The notes under the pieces are model-generated. The model saw only the letters and a list, made by a program, of their open reading frames with translations, was not told the DNA's origin and did not search any database. Position numbers and translations under genes: made by a program. This document shows, one piece after another, positions 42,613 to 51,724 of a stretch of 64,000 nucleotides of DNA (positions within the stretch are counted from its first letter, which is position 1; each line of letters begins with the position of its first letter). Location of the stretch: positions 16,309 through 80,308 of the forward strand of contig CAMSTY010000009.1 of assembly GCA_947063875.1 (NCBI GenBank), read 5' to 3'. The DNA is from an uncultured bacterium. Its GTDB lineage: Bacteria > Bacillota > Clostridia > Lachnospirales > Lachnospiraceae.

Positions 42613-44238
42613 ATGACAAAAAACAGGGAACCGTGGTGGAAAAAATCTGTAATTTATCAGATCTACCCACGCAGCTTTCAGGACAGCAACGGTGATGGAA
42701 TCGGGGATATCCGGGGGATTATTAACCGGTTGGATTATCTGGAGGATTTAGGCATTGATGCAGTATGGCTCTCCCCGGTTTACCGTTCGCCTCAGGATGA
42801 CAACGGCTATGATATTTCGGATTACCGGGACATTGATCCAATGTTTGGAACCTTGGGGGATATGGAAGAACTGATTGAGAAGGCGAAACAGCGGGGAATA
42901 CGGATTATTATGGACTTGGTGCTCAATCATACTTCGGACGAACATCCCTGGTTCCAGGAGGCTAAAAAGGGCCGTGACAATCCATTTCATGATTATTATG
43001 TCTGGCGGGACGGAGTGGAGGGAGAGCTGCCTAACGATATGCGGGCCTGCTTCGGGGGTTCGGCCTGGCAGTGGGTGCCGGAGACGGGGCGGTATTATTT
43101 TCATCAGTTTTCCGTAAAGCAGCCGGATTTAAATTGGGAGAACCCTAAGGTGCGCCGGGAAATCTATGATATGATTCTATGGTGGATGGACAAGGGGGTT
43201 GGCGGCTTTCGTCTGGATGTGATTGACCAGATTGCCAAGGAGCCGGACAGGAAAATTACCAGCAATGGTCCCAGGCTTCACGAATTTATTCAGGAGTTGA
43301 GCCGTGAGACGTTTCAAAAGGGAGACTTAATCACAGTGGGAGAGACTTGGGGCGCCAGTCCCCAGATTGCCAGAAAATACAGCAATCCGGATGGCTCTGA
43401 GTTCTCCATGGTATTTCAGTTTGAGCATATGGAACTGGACCAGCAGGCGGGCGGCCAGAAATGGGATTTGGAACAGCTTTCCTTTCGGAGGCTGAAAGAG
43501 GTATTAAATAAATGGCAGACAGAATTGTATGGATGCGGCTGGAACAGCCTGTTCTGGGACAATCATGATCTGCCCAGAATTGTGTCCCGGTGGGGAAATG
43601 ACGGCAGATATCGGGCGGAATCCGCGAAAATGCTGGCGATTTTGCTTCATGGAATGCAGGGAACTCCTTATATTTACCAGGGAGAGGAACTGGGAATGAC
43701 CAATATCCGGTATGAGATCGGGGAGTACCGGGATATTGAGACCCTCCATATGTATCAGGAACGATTGGAAAAGGGGTATCCGCCAGAGGAGATCATGAAA
43801 TCGATATATGCCAAAAGCCGTGATAATGCGAGGACACCGATGCAGTGGAGCAGGGAGGCGCAGGCGGGATTTACAAAAGGGATTCCCTGGATGAAGGTAA
43901 ATCCTAATTATCGGGAAATTTATGCAGAAGATCAGATAAATGACCCGGATTCCATCTATAGCTGCTATAAATATCTGGTGAATCTGCGCAAGGAGTATTC
44001 TGTTTTTGCAGACGGCCGGTTTTTTATGCTGGCAGAGGACAGTGAACAGATCTTTGCCTATGTCCGGGAGGATGAAAAGCATCGCCTGCTGGTAGTCTGC
44101 AATTTTTTTGAGGAACAGGCAGATTGCGGCCTGCAGGCAGAGTGGGAAGGCATGGAACTGGTAATAAGCAATTATAAGGACGCAGGAGGCGAAATGCTGC
44201 GGCCTTATGAGGCGAGAATGTATCTTGCAAGGAAATGA
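42613..44238 (+). CDS. GH13 alpha-glucosidase (oligo-1,6-glucosidase type)
   Basis: A 541-residue (beta/alpha)8-barrel glycosidase that releases glucose from isomalto- or malto-oligosaccharides in the cytoplasm. Motifs: VIYQIYPRSFQDSNGDGIGD, DLVLNHTSDEHPW, nucleophile Asp in GGFRLDVID, acid/base Glu in TVGETWG, and WDNHDLPR. The QIYPRSF and VLNHTS patterns and length fit the GH13_31 group. ATG 42613 is preferred (MTKNREPWWKKS is how relatives start); an ATG at 42601 directly abuts AGAAAGGA. No regulator or transporter is directly attached. Confidence 0.92.
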   Translation: MTKNREPWWKKSVIYQIYPRSFQDSNGDGIGDIRGIINRLDYLEDLGIDAVWLSPVYRSPQDDNGYDISDYRDIDPMFGTLGDMEELIEKAKQRGIRIIMDLVLNHTSDEHPWFQEAKKGRDNPFHDYYVWRDGVEGELPNDMRACFGGSAWQWVPETGRYYFHQFSVKQPDLNWENPKVRREIYDMILWWMDKGVGGFRLDVIDQIAKEPDRKITSNGPRLHEFIQELSRETFQKGDLITVGETWGASPQIARKYSNPDGSEFSMVFQFEHMELDQQAGGQKWDLEQLSFRRLKEVLNKWQTELYGCGWNSLFWDNHDLPRIVSRWGNDGRYRAESAKMLAILLHGMQGTPYIYQGEELGMTNIRYEIGEYRDIETLHMYQERLEKGYPPEEIMKSIYAKSRDNARTPMQWSREAQAGFTKGIPWMKVNPNYREIYAEDQINDPDSIYSCYKYLVNLRKEYSVFADGRFFMLAEDSEQIFAYVREDEKHRLLVVCNFFEEQADCGLQAEWEGMELVISNYKDAGGEMLRPYEARMYLARK

Positions 44239-44277
44239 GGCAAAAATATATCCTGCAAGAAAATAGAGAAATGCTGC

Positions 44278-44780
44278 TTATGCAAACACCTCCCGAATCA
44301 CCTTCCCTAATGCCAATGCAGCTTTGGACTGATAGGTAGAATAGGGATGTGCCAGCGCCAGTTCCAAAAATACGCCTTCTTCCCCGATGGAAAGATACAC
44401 GGTATCCGGATAATCCTCGGCGCAGGAGTGGTAGGTGAAGGCAAGGCCAAGTCCGGCCCGGGCCATGGAGGCGCCTAAGTCGGCGGAAATGTTGGTGTTG
44501 TAGGCGATGGGCTTCATGCCTGCCTTCTGGAACTGGCGGCGGCTGGTGCTGCCGAGTATGGTATCATAATCGCTTAAAATATATTCAAAGGGAGCCGTAT
44601 CCTGCAGGTCGATCCAGCAATAGGAAGAGTCCTTCCGTTTATGGGCGAACTGCATAACCGGATGATTTCGGTTGGCGACAATAAAAATCTCATCTTTCTT
44701 AATAAATTCTACTTCGTGGGTCAGACGTGTTAAAGGCAGGGCCACCACAGCCAGGTCAATGGAGCCTTCAATCAGTAGGA
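44278..44780 (-). pseudogene. LysR-type regulator, C-terminal fragment
   Basis: Encodes only the effector-binding domain: LLIEGSIDLAVVALPL, then FIVANRNHPV, and GLGLAFTYHS near the end. The frame stops resembling LysR proteins at about 44780, where a plus-strand transporter fragment begins. The DNA-binding helix-turn-helix is missing, so it cannot act as a normal regulator. Confidence 0.8.
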
Positions 44781-45323
44781 TATAAGAAAAAATTCAACAC
44801 AGGATTTTTTGCCATTGTATTTGCCTATCTGATTGGCTGCTTTGTCATGGGAATGAAGACGAAGGATGTGATTGCCAAAGTGCCCTAGAATACGATTATC
44901 ATGATCTGCGGAGTGGGAATGCTGATCCATGTAGCCATTGAGGCCGGCACCATCGATCTTCTGGCGGCCTGGGCGGGAAGCAGCCTGCCTGCCTGGATTG
45001 TGCCGATTGCCTTCAGTGTGATAGGGGCCATCATGAGTTTTTTCTCCAGCACTCTGGGAGTGGTCTGCCCGGCTCTGTTCCCGCTGGTGCCGACTCTGGC
45101 AGGAACGACAGGAATCAGTCCGCTGACCTTGTTTGCCTGTATTGTCATCGGGGCTCAGAGTTCGGCAATCTCACCCTTTTCCTCCGGGGGAAGCCTGGTG
45201 CTTGGCTCTTGCAGTACAGAGGAGGAGCGAAATGAAATGTTCCCGAAGCTGCTCTTTGTAGCGGTGCCGGTGAGCGTATTATCCTCCATGGCGTTTAATC
45301 TGGTGTTGTCATTTGTGCTGTGA
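44781..45323 (+). pseudogene. Membrane transporter fragment (MatC/SLC13-like C-terminal half) with nonsense codon
   Basis: The frame reads KKKFNTGFFAIVFAYLIGCF, then KVP, a TAG at 44886-44888, and continues NTIIMICGVGMLIHVA through several membrane segments to the stop at 45323 (FSSTLGVVCPALFPLVP, SSAISPFSSGG). The stop most likely replaces a Trp codon. The first half of the gene is missing. The family call (dicarboxylate/malonate-type ion transporter) rests on the IMICGVGM and SAISPFSSGG patterns. Confidence 0.75.
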
Positions 45324-45427
45324 TGAAAAGGTTTTCAAAAGGCTTTCATCCTCTAAATTATAGTAGATAATTGAATCGGAAAGTAGTATAATTAAAGCAA
45401 AAAATGGAAATCTGATAAAGTAAGAGG

Positions 45428-45458
45428 GCAGGGGCCTTGGGTTCCTGCTTTTCTTTTT
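45428..45458 (+). terminator. Possible terminator downstream of the transporter fragment
   Basis: GCAGG (45428-45432) and CCTGC (45444-45448), with a small inner CC/GG pairing, followed by TTTTCTTTTT. Confidence 0.5.
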
Positions 45459-45524
45459 CTTTCTGCCAGCAGAAATGACGGCAGAGGTACGAAGAATATA
45501 TATTCCGGGGAGGCATGAGAAGAG

Positions 45525-46382
45525 ATGAAGGTAGTTTGGAAGGAACGGGGAAAAGATCTGATCTATGATCTTGCAGGGGCATTTCTCCAGGCATTGGGGG
45601 TGTGGTGTTTTATTGAACCTTGCATGATTGCGCCTGGCGGAGTGTCGGGCATGGCACTGCTGGTCAATTATCTGACGGCAGTTCCGGTAGGCACCATGGC
45701 GCTGGTGCTGAATATCCCTCTTCTGATCAGTTCTTATGTGTGCCTGAACCGCAGAATGACGTGGAAGACCATACAGACGGTTCTGATTATGTCGCTGATT
45801 TTGGACGGCGTGGTAACGCCTCTGTTTCCCCAGTATGTGGGAGACAAGCTGCTCTCCTCAGTTTTCGGCGGAATTCTGGTAGGAATGGGGATGGCCATGA
45901 TCTTTATGAGGGATTCCACCACAGGAGGCGGGGATATTCTGGCAAAGCTGCTGCAGAAACGTTTCCCCTACATGCACACCGGTTATGCGCTGATGATGAC
46001 GGACGCTGTGGTGATCGCAGCTTCCGTCCTGGTGTTTGGAAAGCTGGAGGCGGCCCTCTATGGCCTGATCTCCATGGTGGCGACTACCCAGACCATAGAC
46101 GCTATTCTCTATGGGATGAATAAGGGGGCCATGGTAATGATTCATTCGGAAAAAAACCGGGAAATCGCAGAGGAGATCATGCAACGGCTGAATCGGGGGA
46201 CCACACTTTTCAAAAGCGTGGGAGGCTTCAGCAAGCAGGAGAGGGAGACCCTGCTCTGTGTCATTGACCGGAAGCAGTTCTATTTGGTAAAGGAGATTGC
46301 CTATGCCCATGACCCCCGGGCGTTTGTGGTGGTGTCAGAGACGAAGGAAACCTATGGGGAAGGCTTTCTGGACGCCCATTGA
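45525..46382 (+). CDS. YitT family membrane protein (DUF161 plus DUF2179)
   Basis: A 285-residue protein with about five transmembrane segments (first 200 residues), starting with DLAGAFLQALGVWCFIEPC and containing GGVSGMALLVNYL and STTGGGDILAKLL, characteristic of YitT/YebE proteins. A cytoplasmic DUF2179 domain follows (FKSVGGFSKQERETLLCVI). The transported substrate is unknown for the family. GGGGAGG lies 11 nt before ATG 45525. It converges with the trehalose regulator gene, whose stop is 20 bp away. Confidence 0.88.
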   Translation: MKVVWKERGKDLIYDLAGAFLQALGVWCFIEPCMIAPGGVSGMALLVNYLTAVPVGTMALVLNIPLLISSYVCLNRRMTWKTIQTVLIMSLILDGVVTPLFPQYVGDKLLSSVFGGILVGMGMAMIFMRDSTTGGGDILAKLLQKRFPYMHTGYALMMTDAVVIAASVLVFGKLEAALYGLISMVATTQTIDAILYGMNKGAMVMIHSEKNREIAEEIMQRLNRGTTLFKSVGGFSKQERETLLCVIDRKQFYLVKEIAYAHDPRAFVVVSETKETYGEGFLDAH

Positions 46383-46401
46383 TCAGGGAAATATGCAGCC
46401 G

Positions 46402-47136
46402 TCAGGCGCCTGATCTTCGCACCGCATTGTCCTGAAACCGGAAATAGTCCGGCCGGTGGCGGGACTGGGTGAACTCAAACAGAATACCGTCGCTGTTGTA
46501 GGTGTAGCTGCTGACGACAGCCATACAGTTGTATTCTTCGGAGTTCAGTTCCAGGTATTTTTCGTCAATTTCGGTGATTTTTTCCACCGTCATGACACGG
46601 CGGCTGTTGACGATGGCCATGCGGAGGTCCTGTTCCAGATACTGGTAAATGGAATTTTCTGCAATTTCTTTTGTGAGGCCAGGGGTGCATTCCTTCCGGA
46701 AATAGTTATGATTGATGATCAGGGGCATGTCGTCGAGAAAGTGCAGCCGCTGGATATAGTAGGCTTCGGCTCCGGCCGGGAATCCGGTTTTTCCGGAAAG
46801 GGAATCATTGACGGTAATTTCCATAAATACCAGAACCTTTGTGGAGGGCACACGGCCGTTGCGGATGGCAGATTCCCGGAAGCTTTCGATTTCCCCCAGG
46901 GTAAATGCGGTTTGAGGAGTGGGTTGGTAGATATTGCGAACCCCTTTTCCCTGCATAGTCTGGACATAGCCGTCAGTGACCAAACGGCTGACAGCCCGGC
47001 GGACCGTGTTCCGGGAGCAGTCATAAGTCTGAATCAGGATGTTTTCTGAAGGGAGAAGTTCCTGACTGGCATATTCGTTGGATTCTATTTTTCTTTTTAA
47101 ATCTTTGTATATGGTGTCGTATTTGCTTTTTGGCAT
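46402..47136 (-). CDS. treR: GntR/HutC-family transcriptional regulator, probable trehalose operon repressor TreR
   Basis: A 244-residue regulator: N-terminal winged helix (KYDTIYKDLKRKIESNEY, LLPSENILIQTYDCSRNTVR) and a C-terminal UTRA effector domain (YIQRLHFLDDMPLIINHNYF). It is divergent from a trehalose PTS gene whose promoter carries three palindromes, as expected for TreR, which senses trehalose-6-phosphate. The start ATG 47136 follows AAAGGA; the open frame extends upstream, but this start matches the domain. Its own promoter lies at 47282-47309. Confidence 0.85.
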   Translation of the reverse strand: MPKSKYDTIYKDLKRKIESNEYASQELLPSENILIQTYDCSRNTVRRAVSRLVTDGYVQTMQGKGVRNIYQPTPQTAFTLGEIESFRESAIRNGRVPSTKVLVFMEITVNDSLSGKTGFPAGAEAYYIQRLHFLDDMPLIINHNYFRKECTPGLTKEIAENSIYQYLEQDLRMAIVNSRRVMTVEKITEIDEKYLELNSEEYNCMAVVSSYTYNSDGILFEFTQSRHRPDYFRFQDNAVRRSGA

Positions 47137-47281
47137 GTTTGAGTCCTTTCGTTGAAATGTATGGCAGGGGCAAGTATGTAATTCTAAGATACCTTCAAGC
47201 CGAATCAATCTTCATGAAATTTTCCTGCAGCTTAAATCCTGGTAATAAATCTGTGCAACTTTGAAAAGGCATTCTAAATGT

Positions 47282-47309
47282 ATTATAAGACCTGGAACCA
47301 TAAAGTCAA
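47282..47309 (-). promoter_or_regulatory. Promoter of the GntR regulator gene
   Basis: Minus strand: TTGACT (47309-47304), 16-bp spacer, TATAAT (47287-47282). It leaves a leader of about 140 nt before the start codon. Confidence 0.75.
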
Positions 47310-47323
47310 GGGAAATCGCAAAC

Positions 47324-47402
47324 TTGTTTAAACAAATTCCAAAAAGAGCATTGACATGTTTAAACAAGTGTGATATAAAAGAAGTATAACATGTTTAAAC
47401 AA
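47324..47402. promoter_or_regulatory. Three TreR-type operators in the trehalose regulatory region
   Basis: TTGTTTAAACAA (47324-47335, perfect palindrome), ATGTTTAAACAA (47356-47367) and ATGTTTAAACAA (47391-47402). Centres are 32 and 35 bp apart. The second lies between the -35 and -10 of the PTS promoter, the third just downstream of the -10, and the first between the two divergent promoters. Confidence 0.85.
47351..47379 (+). promoter_or_regulatory. Promoter of the trehalose PTS operon
   Basis: TTGACA (47351-47356), 17-bp spacer holding an operator, TATAAA (47374-47379). About 165 nt of leader precede the start; they hold a duplicated CAACCGGCAGAAATGCAACAA-like segment near 47475-47520. 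Confidence 0.85.
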
Positions 47403-47545
47403 GTTTGCGCGAACGGATTGAAACAAAACGGTTTGGCTGCCGCAGATTAAAAAAGTGAGGCAGCAGGAAATGGCCAACCGGCAGAAATGCAACAAAGCAA
47501 CCAACCGGCAGAAATGCAACAAAAAGGAAAATGGAGGAGCGAAAC

Positions 47546-49483
47546 ATGGGTAAGTATGCAGAAGACGCGAAGCAGCTGCTTGGCCTGGTGGGCGGCAGGG
47601 AGAACATAGCAGCAGTATCACATTGTATGACCAGGATGCGGTTTGCGCTGGCGGACCCTTCCCGGGCGGATATCACGGCTATTGAGGCAATGAAAGTGGT
47701 CAAGGGAAGCTTCACCCAGTCAGGGCAGTTTCAGGTGATTATCGGCAATACGGTTTCTGACTTTTACAATGATTTCATTGCGGTGGCAGGAATTGAGGGC
47801 GTGTCTAAGGATGCAGTGAAGCAGGCGGCCAAGAAGAACCAGAACGTGCTGCAGAGAATTGTCACGGCGCTGGCAGAGATTTTCGCTCCGCTGATTCCGG
47901 CTATTATCACCGGCGGCCTGATTCTTGGCTTCCGCAACTGTATTGACAGCCTGTATCTGTTTGAGAACGGCACTAAGACCTTGTGCGATATCAGCCAGTT
48001 CTGGGCCGGGATTGACAGCTTTCTGTGGCTGATCGGCGAGGCGGTATTTCATATGCTGCCGGTAGGAATCTGCTGGTCGGTGACGAAAAAAATGGGTACC
48101 ACCCAGATGTTAGGAATCGTTCTGGGCCTTACGCTGGTATCCGGACAGCTGTTGAATGCCTATGCGGTGGCCGGCACGGCGGCAGCGGATATTCCCAAGT
48201 GGAATTTCGGATTTATCCAGGTGAATATGATCGGCTATCAGGCGCAGGTGATTCCGGCGATTCTGGCGGCCTTTACCCTGGTGTATCTGGAAAAGTTTTT
48301 CCGGAAAATCACTCCTCAGGTGGTTTCCATGATTGTAGTTCCTTTTTTCAGCCTTCTGCTGGCAGTGATGGCGTCTCATTTTGTGCTGGGGCCCGTCGGC
48401 TGGAAGATCGGTTCTGCAGTTTCCGCAGTGGTATATGCGGGAATTACCGGCTCCTTTAAGGTGGTGTTCGGCGCTGTTTTTGGAATGGTGTATGCTCCTC
48501 TTGTGATTACCGGACTTCATCATATGTCCAATGCCATCGACCTTCAGCTGATAGCTGATTATGGCGGAACCATGTTGTGGCCTATGATCGCCCTGTCAAA
48601 TATCGCCCAGGGTTCGGCGGTTCTGGGAATGATCGTCCTCCAGAGAAAGGATGCCCAGGCCCAGGAGGTGAATGTACCGGCATGTATTTCCTGTTATCTG
48701 GGAGTGACGGAGCCGGCGATCTTCGGAGTGAATTTAAAACAGGGATTTCCCTTTGTGTGCGGGATGATCGGTTCCGGTATAGCGGCAGTTGTCTGTGTGG
48801 CAACCTCTACCACAGCTAATGCAATCGGAGTAGGCGGACTTCCGGGAATCCTTTCCATCCGGCCGGCATCCATGATGGGTTTTGCGTTGTGTATGGCAAT
48901 TGCGATGGCAGTTCCTTTTGTACTGACTATCCTGGTAGGAAAGAAACGGCTTGCCATGGGAAATGACGGGACAGAAAACGGACCGGATGATAATGGGAAG
49001 ATGACTGGCGTGAATACTGCTGGAAAAGCAGATCTGGTGTCGTTCCTGCGGGGAAGGGCCATTCCCTTAGAGGAAGTAAACGACGGTGTGTTTTCTGCCG
49101 GTATTGTGGGAAGAGGCCTGGCAGTTTTGCCTACTGATAACATGGTATATGCCCCGGCGGATGGGGAAGTGGCGGCGCTGATGGGTGACTCTAAGCATGC
49201 CTGCGGGCTAAAACTGGAAAACGGAGTGGAACTTTTGCTGCATGTGGGAATCGATACTGTGGATATGGCCGGGGATGGATTTGAATATTTTGTATCCATG
49301 GGCCAGAAGGTAAAGGCCGGCGACCCTCTGATCCGTTTTGACCGGGAAAAAATTGCAGCGGCAGGCCATCGGGATGTGACTGTTTGCGTGATTCCCAATG
49401 AGGGGGATGTAAAAAACATTCAATTCCATACCGGGATGGATGTGACGGAGAAAGAAACCGTAATTTTGACGTTTGAGGGATAG
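47546..49483 (+). CDS. treP: Trehalose-type PTS permease, EIIBCA fusion
   Basis: A 645-residue fusion importing and phosphorylating the disaccharide. EIIB (about 1-80) has the phosphorylated Cys27 in SHCMTRMRFAL. EIIC (about 100-465) has about ten membrane segments with GLILGFRNCID and TEPAIFGVNLK. EIIA (about 495-640) has the His in LLLHVGIDTVDM. The attached EIIA means no separate protein is needed for this step. GGAGG lies 8 nt before ATG 47546. The phosphotrehalase gene follows 39 bp later; together with the regulator this makes trehalose the best-supported substrate. Confidence 0.9.
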   Translation: MGKYAEDAKQLLGLVGGRENIAAVSHCMTRMRFALADPSRADITAIEAMKVVKGSFTQSGQFQVIIGNTVSDFYNDFIAVAGIEGVSKDAVKQAAKKNQNVLQRIVTALAEIFAPLIPAIITGGLILGFRNCIDSLYLFENGTKTLCDISQFWAGIDSFLWLIGEAVFHMLPVGICWSVTKKMGTTQMLGIVLGLTLVSGQLLNAYAVAGTAAADIPKWNFGFIQVNMIGYQAQVIPAILAAFTLVYLEKFFRKITPQVVSMIVVPFFSLLLAVMASHFVLGPVGWKIGSAVSAVVYAGITGSFKVVFGAVFGMVYAPLVITGLHHMSNAIDLQLIADYGGTMLWPMIALSNIAQGSAVLGMIVLQRKDAQAQEVNVPACISCYLGVTEPAIFGVNLKQGFPFVCGMIGSGIAAVVCVATSTTANAIGVGGLPGILSIRPASMMGFALCMAIAMAVPFVLTILVGKKRLAMGNDGTENGPDDNGKMTGVNTAGKADLVSFLRGRAIPLEEVNDGVFSAGIVGRGLAVLPTDNMVYAPADGEVAALMGDSKHACGLKLENGVELLLHVGIDTVDMAGDGFEYFVSMGQKVKAGDPLIRFDREKIAAAGHRDVTVCVIPNEGDVKNIQFHTGMDVTEKETVILTFEG

Positions 49484-49522
49484 GAAGCTTGTGCTGTGAA
49501 ACATGCACAGAAGGGAGGAAAA

Positions 49523-51214
49523 ATGGCAGACTTTAAAGACAAGGTGGTTTATCAGATTTATCCCAAGTCCTTTCAGGATTCCAATGGAGACGGGGTGGGA
49601 GATTTGCAGGGAATCCTGGAACGGCTGGATTATTTAAAAGAACTGGGAGTTTCTTATCTGTGGCTTACACCGGTATTTCCCTCTCCACAGAAGGACAATG
49701 GATATGACGTGACGGATTATTGTGCCATTGATCCTCGGTTTGGCATCATGGAGGATATGGAGAAATTGATTCAGGAGAGCGGCAAAAGAGGAATGGGACT
49801 GATGCTGGATATGGTTTTCAACCATACCTCTACCACCCATACCTGGTTCCAGAAAGCGCTGGCAGGGGAAAAGGAGTATCAGGATTACTATATCTTTCAG
49901 GAAGGCTCACCCCAAAAGGCGCCGACAAACTGGCAGTCTAAGTTCGGCGGTCCTTCCTGGGAATATGTGCCATCCCTTGGCAAATGGTACCTTCACCTTT
50001 TTGATGTGACCCAGGCGGATTTAAACTGGGATAATCCGAAGGTGAGGGAGGAACTGAAAAAGGTGGTTCTTTTCTGGAAAAAGAAAGGAATCCGCGGCTT
50101 CCGTTTTGACGTGGTGAATCTGATATCTAAGCCGAAGAAATTTGAGGATGACCAGGAGGGAGACGGCAGAAGGTTCTACTCGGACGGCCCCCATGTCCAT
50201 GAATATCTGAGAGAGTTGGTTCGGGACACAGGGATTGAGGACATGGTGACGGTGGGTGAAATGTCATCCACTCATCTGGAGGATTGCATCCAATATTCCA
50301 CTTCCAATCCCGAGGAGAAGGAATTGTCCATGTGTTTTAACTTCCATCATCTGAAGGTAGACTATAAGGGCGGAGATAAATGGGCCTTGATGGAACCGGA
50401 CCGGATGGCGTTGAAAAGGCTTTTTGAGGATTGGCAGCTGGGAATGCAAAGGGGGAATGGCTGGAATGCCCTGTTTTGGTGCAACCATGATCAGCCCCGT
50501 ATTGTAAGCCGGTTGGGCGATGAGGGAAGATACTGGAGGGAATCTGCCAAAATGCTGGCAGCTGCCATCCATCTGATGAGGGGAACGCCCTACATCTACC
50601 AGGGAGAGGAGATCGGAATGACCAACCCTCATTTCCGCCAGATTTCACAGTATCGGGATGTGGAAAGCCTGAACTATTACCGGATTCTTCTCGACCGGGG
50701 GAAGACGAAAGAGGAGGCGCTGTCGGTTCTGGCGGCCCGGTCACGGGATAACGGCAGAACCCCTATGCAGTGGTCACCGGAGGAGAGGGGAGGATTTACA
50801 AAAGGCACTCCCTGGATCGAAATGGCAGATAACTGTCGGGCAATTCATGTGAAGGGCCAGAGGGAGGATAAGGATTCCATCTATTCCTTTTATAAGGAAT
50901 TGATAAGGCTGAGGAAAGAAAAGCCTGTGATCTCGGAGGGGAGTATTGCGTTCTTGGAAAAGGAAAATCCGGACGTGCTGGCGTACAAAAGACAGCTTGG
51001 GGAAGAAGAACTGGTGGTGGTGAACAATCTGACAGGAAGGGAAGTCGTAATGTCCGTGCCGGTATTGAAAGCCGGGACAGGAGCAAGGTATGAAAAGCTT
51101 CTGGGAAATTATGAAGGATGCAAAGCGGATGAAGGAAGGATGGAACTCAGGCCTTATGAGACGGTGGTATTGGAGAAAAGGGGCATTAGGGCCGACGCTA
51201 TCCTTCCGGTATGA
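49523..51214 (+). CDS. treC: Alpha,alpha-phosphotrehalase TreC (GH13)
   Basis: A 563-residue GH13 hydrolase cleaving trehalose-6-phosphate to glucose and glucose-6-phosphate. It is distinguished from the other GH13 gene here by TreC-like blocks: WQSKFGGPSWEY, RFDVVNLISKPK, MVTVGEMSSTHLEDC, FNFHHLKVDY and WNALFWCNHDQPRIVSR, which match my memory of E. coli TreC. Catalytic residues are the Asp in RFDVVN, Glu in GEMSS and Asp in NHDQP. AAGGGAGGAA precedes ATG 49523. Confidence 0.93.
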   Translation: MADFKDKVVYQIYPKSFQDSNGDGVGDLQGILERLDYLKELGVSYLWLTPVFPSPQKDNGYDVTDYCAIDPRFGIMEDMEKLIQESGKRGMGLMLDMVFNHTSTTHTWFQKALAGEKEYQDYYIFQEGSPQKAPTNWQSKFGGPSWEYVPSLGKWYLHLFDVTQADLNWDNPKVREELKKVVLFWKKKGIRGFRFDVVNLISKPKKFEDDQEGDGRRFYSDGPHVHEYLRELVRDTGIEDMVTVGEMSSTHLEDCIQYSTSNPEEKELSMCFNFHHLKVDYKGGDKWALMEPDRMALKRLFEDWQLGMQRGNGWNALFWCNHDQPRIVSRLGDEGRYWRESAKMLAAAIHLMRGTPYIYQGEEIGMTNPHFRQISQYRDVESLNYYRILLDRGKTKEEALSVLAARSRDNGRTPMQWSPEERGGFTKGTPWIEMADNCRAIHVKGQREDKDSIYSFYKELIRLRKEKPVISEGSIAFLEKENPDVLAYKRQLGEEELVVVNNLTGREVVMSVPVLKAGTGARYEKLLGNYEGCKADEGRMELRPYETVVLEKRGIRADAILPV

Positions 51215-51286
51215 CCCACACCGATTTCCATTATGTTTCACACAGGATAAACTTCATTCTGTGTCATTTGGCTGAAAGTAAATGAG

Positions 51287-51706
51287 TCAGTACATTAGAC
51301 CGGTGATGTCCATAATATCATCCATGGGAACAGTAAGTCCGTCCTGCAGGATAATCCTGCGCTGATACAAATCGATTTTTTTTAAAAAGCCGGTGGCATG
51401 GGTATAGAAGCCGCCGGCTTTTTTGGCGTCCGGCTGAAAGTACAGGATGGTAATCTCTGGGTGGGAAGAAAGCTTTTGCTGCAGAAGCAGAAGCTTTTCA
51501 TCCAGGATGGCTTTGGCATTTTCGTCCAGTTCGATTCTTTCATCGGTAAAACGTGCCGCCTCGCGGACAGCAGAGTGGTAGTCGGTCAGGGCGGCAAAGG
51601 GGGCAAACTGGGCGGCCCGGCCGGCGGCCGGCATAGGAGGATGGGAGGCAGAGCGGGGGCGGGAAAGCCGGACAATGTCCTCATAGGGGAATGGCTGCTG
51701 GTTCAT
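51287..51706 (-). CDS. YolD-like protein
   Basis: A 139-residue protein with the YolD-like pattern ARFTDERIELDENAKAILDE near its centre and a beta-rich end (QRRIILQDGLTVPMDDIMDI). YolD-like genes commonly sit next to UvrX/ImuB-type polymerases; here it follows one by 18 bp on the minus strand and would share its SOS-type promoter. The function is not known. Confidence 0.8.
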   Translation of the reverse strand: MNQQPFPYEDIVRLSRPRSASHPPMPAAGRAAQFAPFAALTDYHSAVREAARFTDERIELDENAKAILDEKLLLLQQKLSSHPEITILYFQPDAKKAGGFYTHATGFLKKIDLYQRRIILQDGLTVPMDDIMDITGLMY

Positions 51707-51724
51707 GGGATACTCCTTTCTTGG

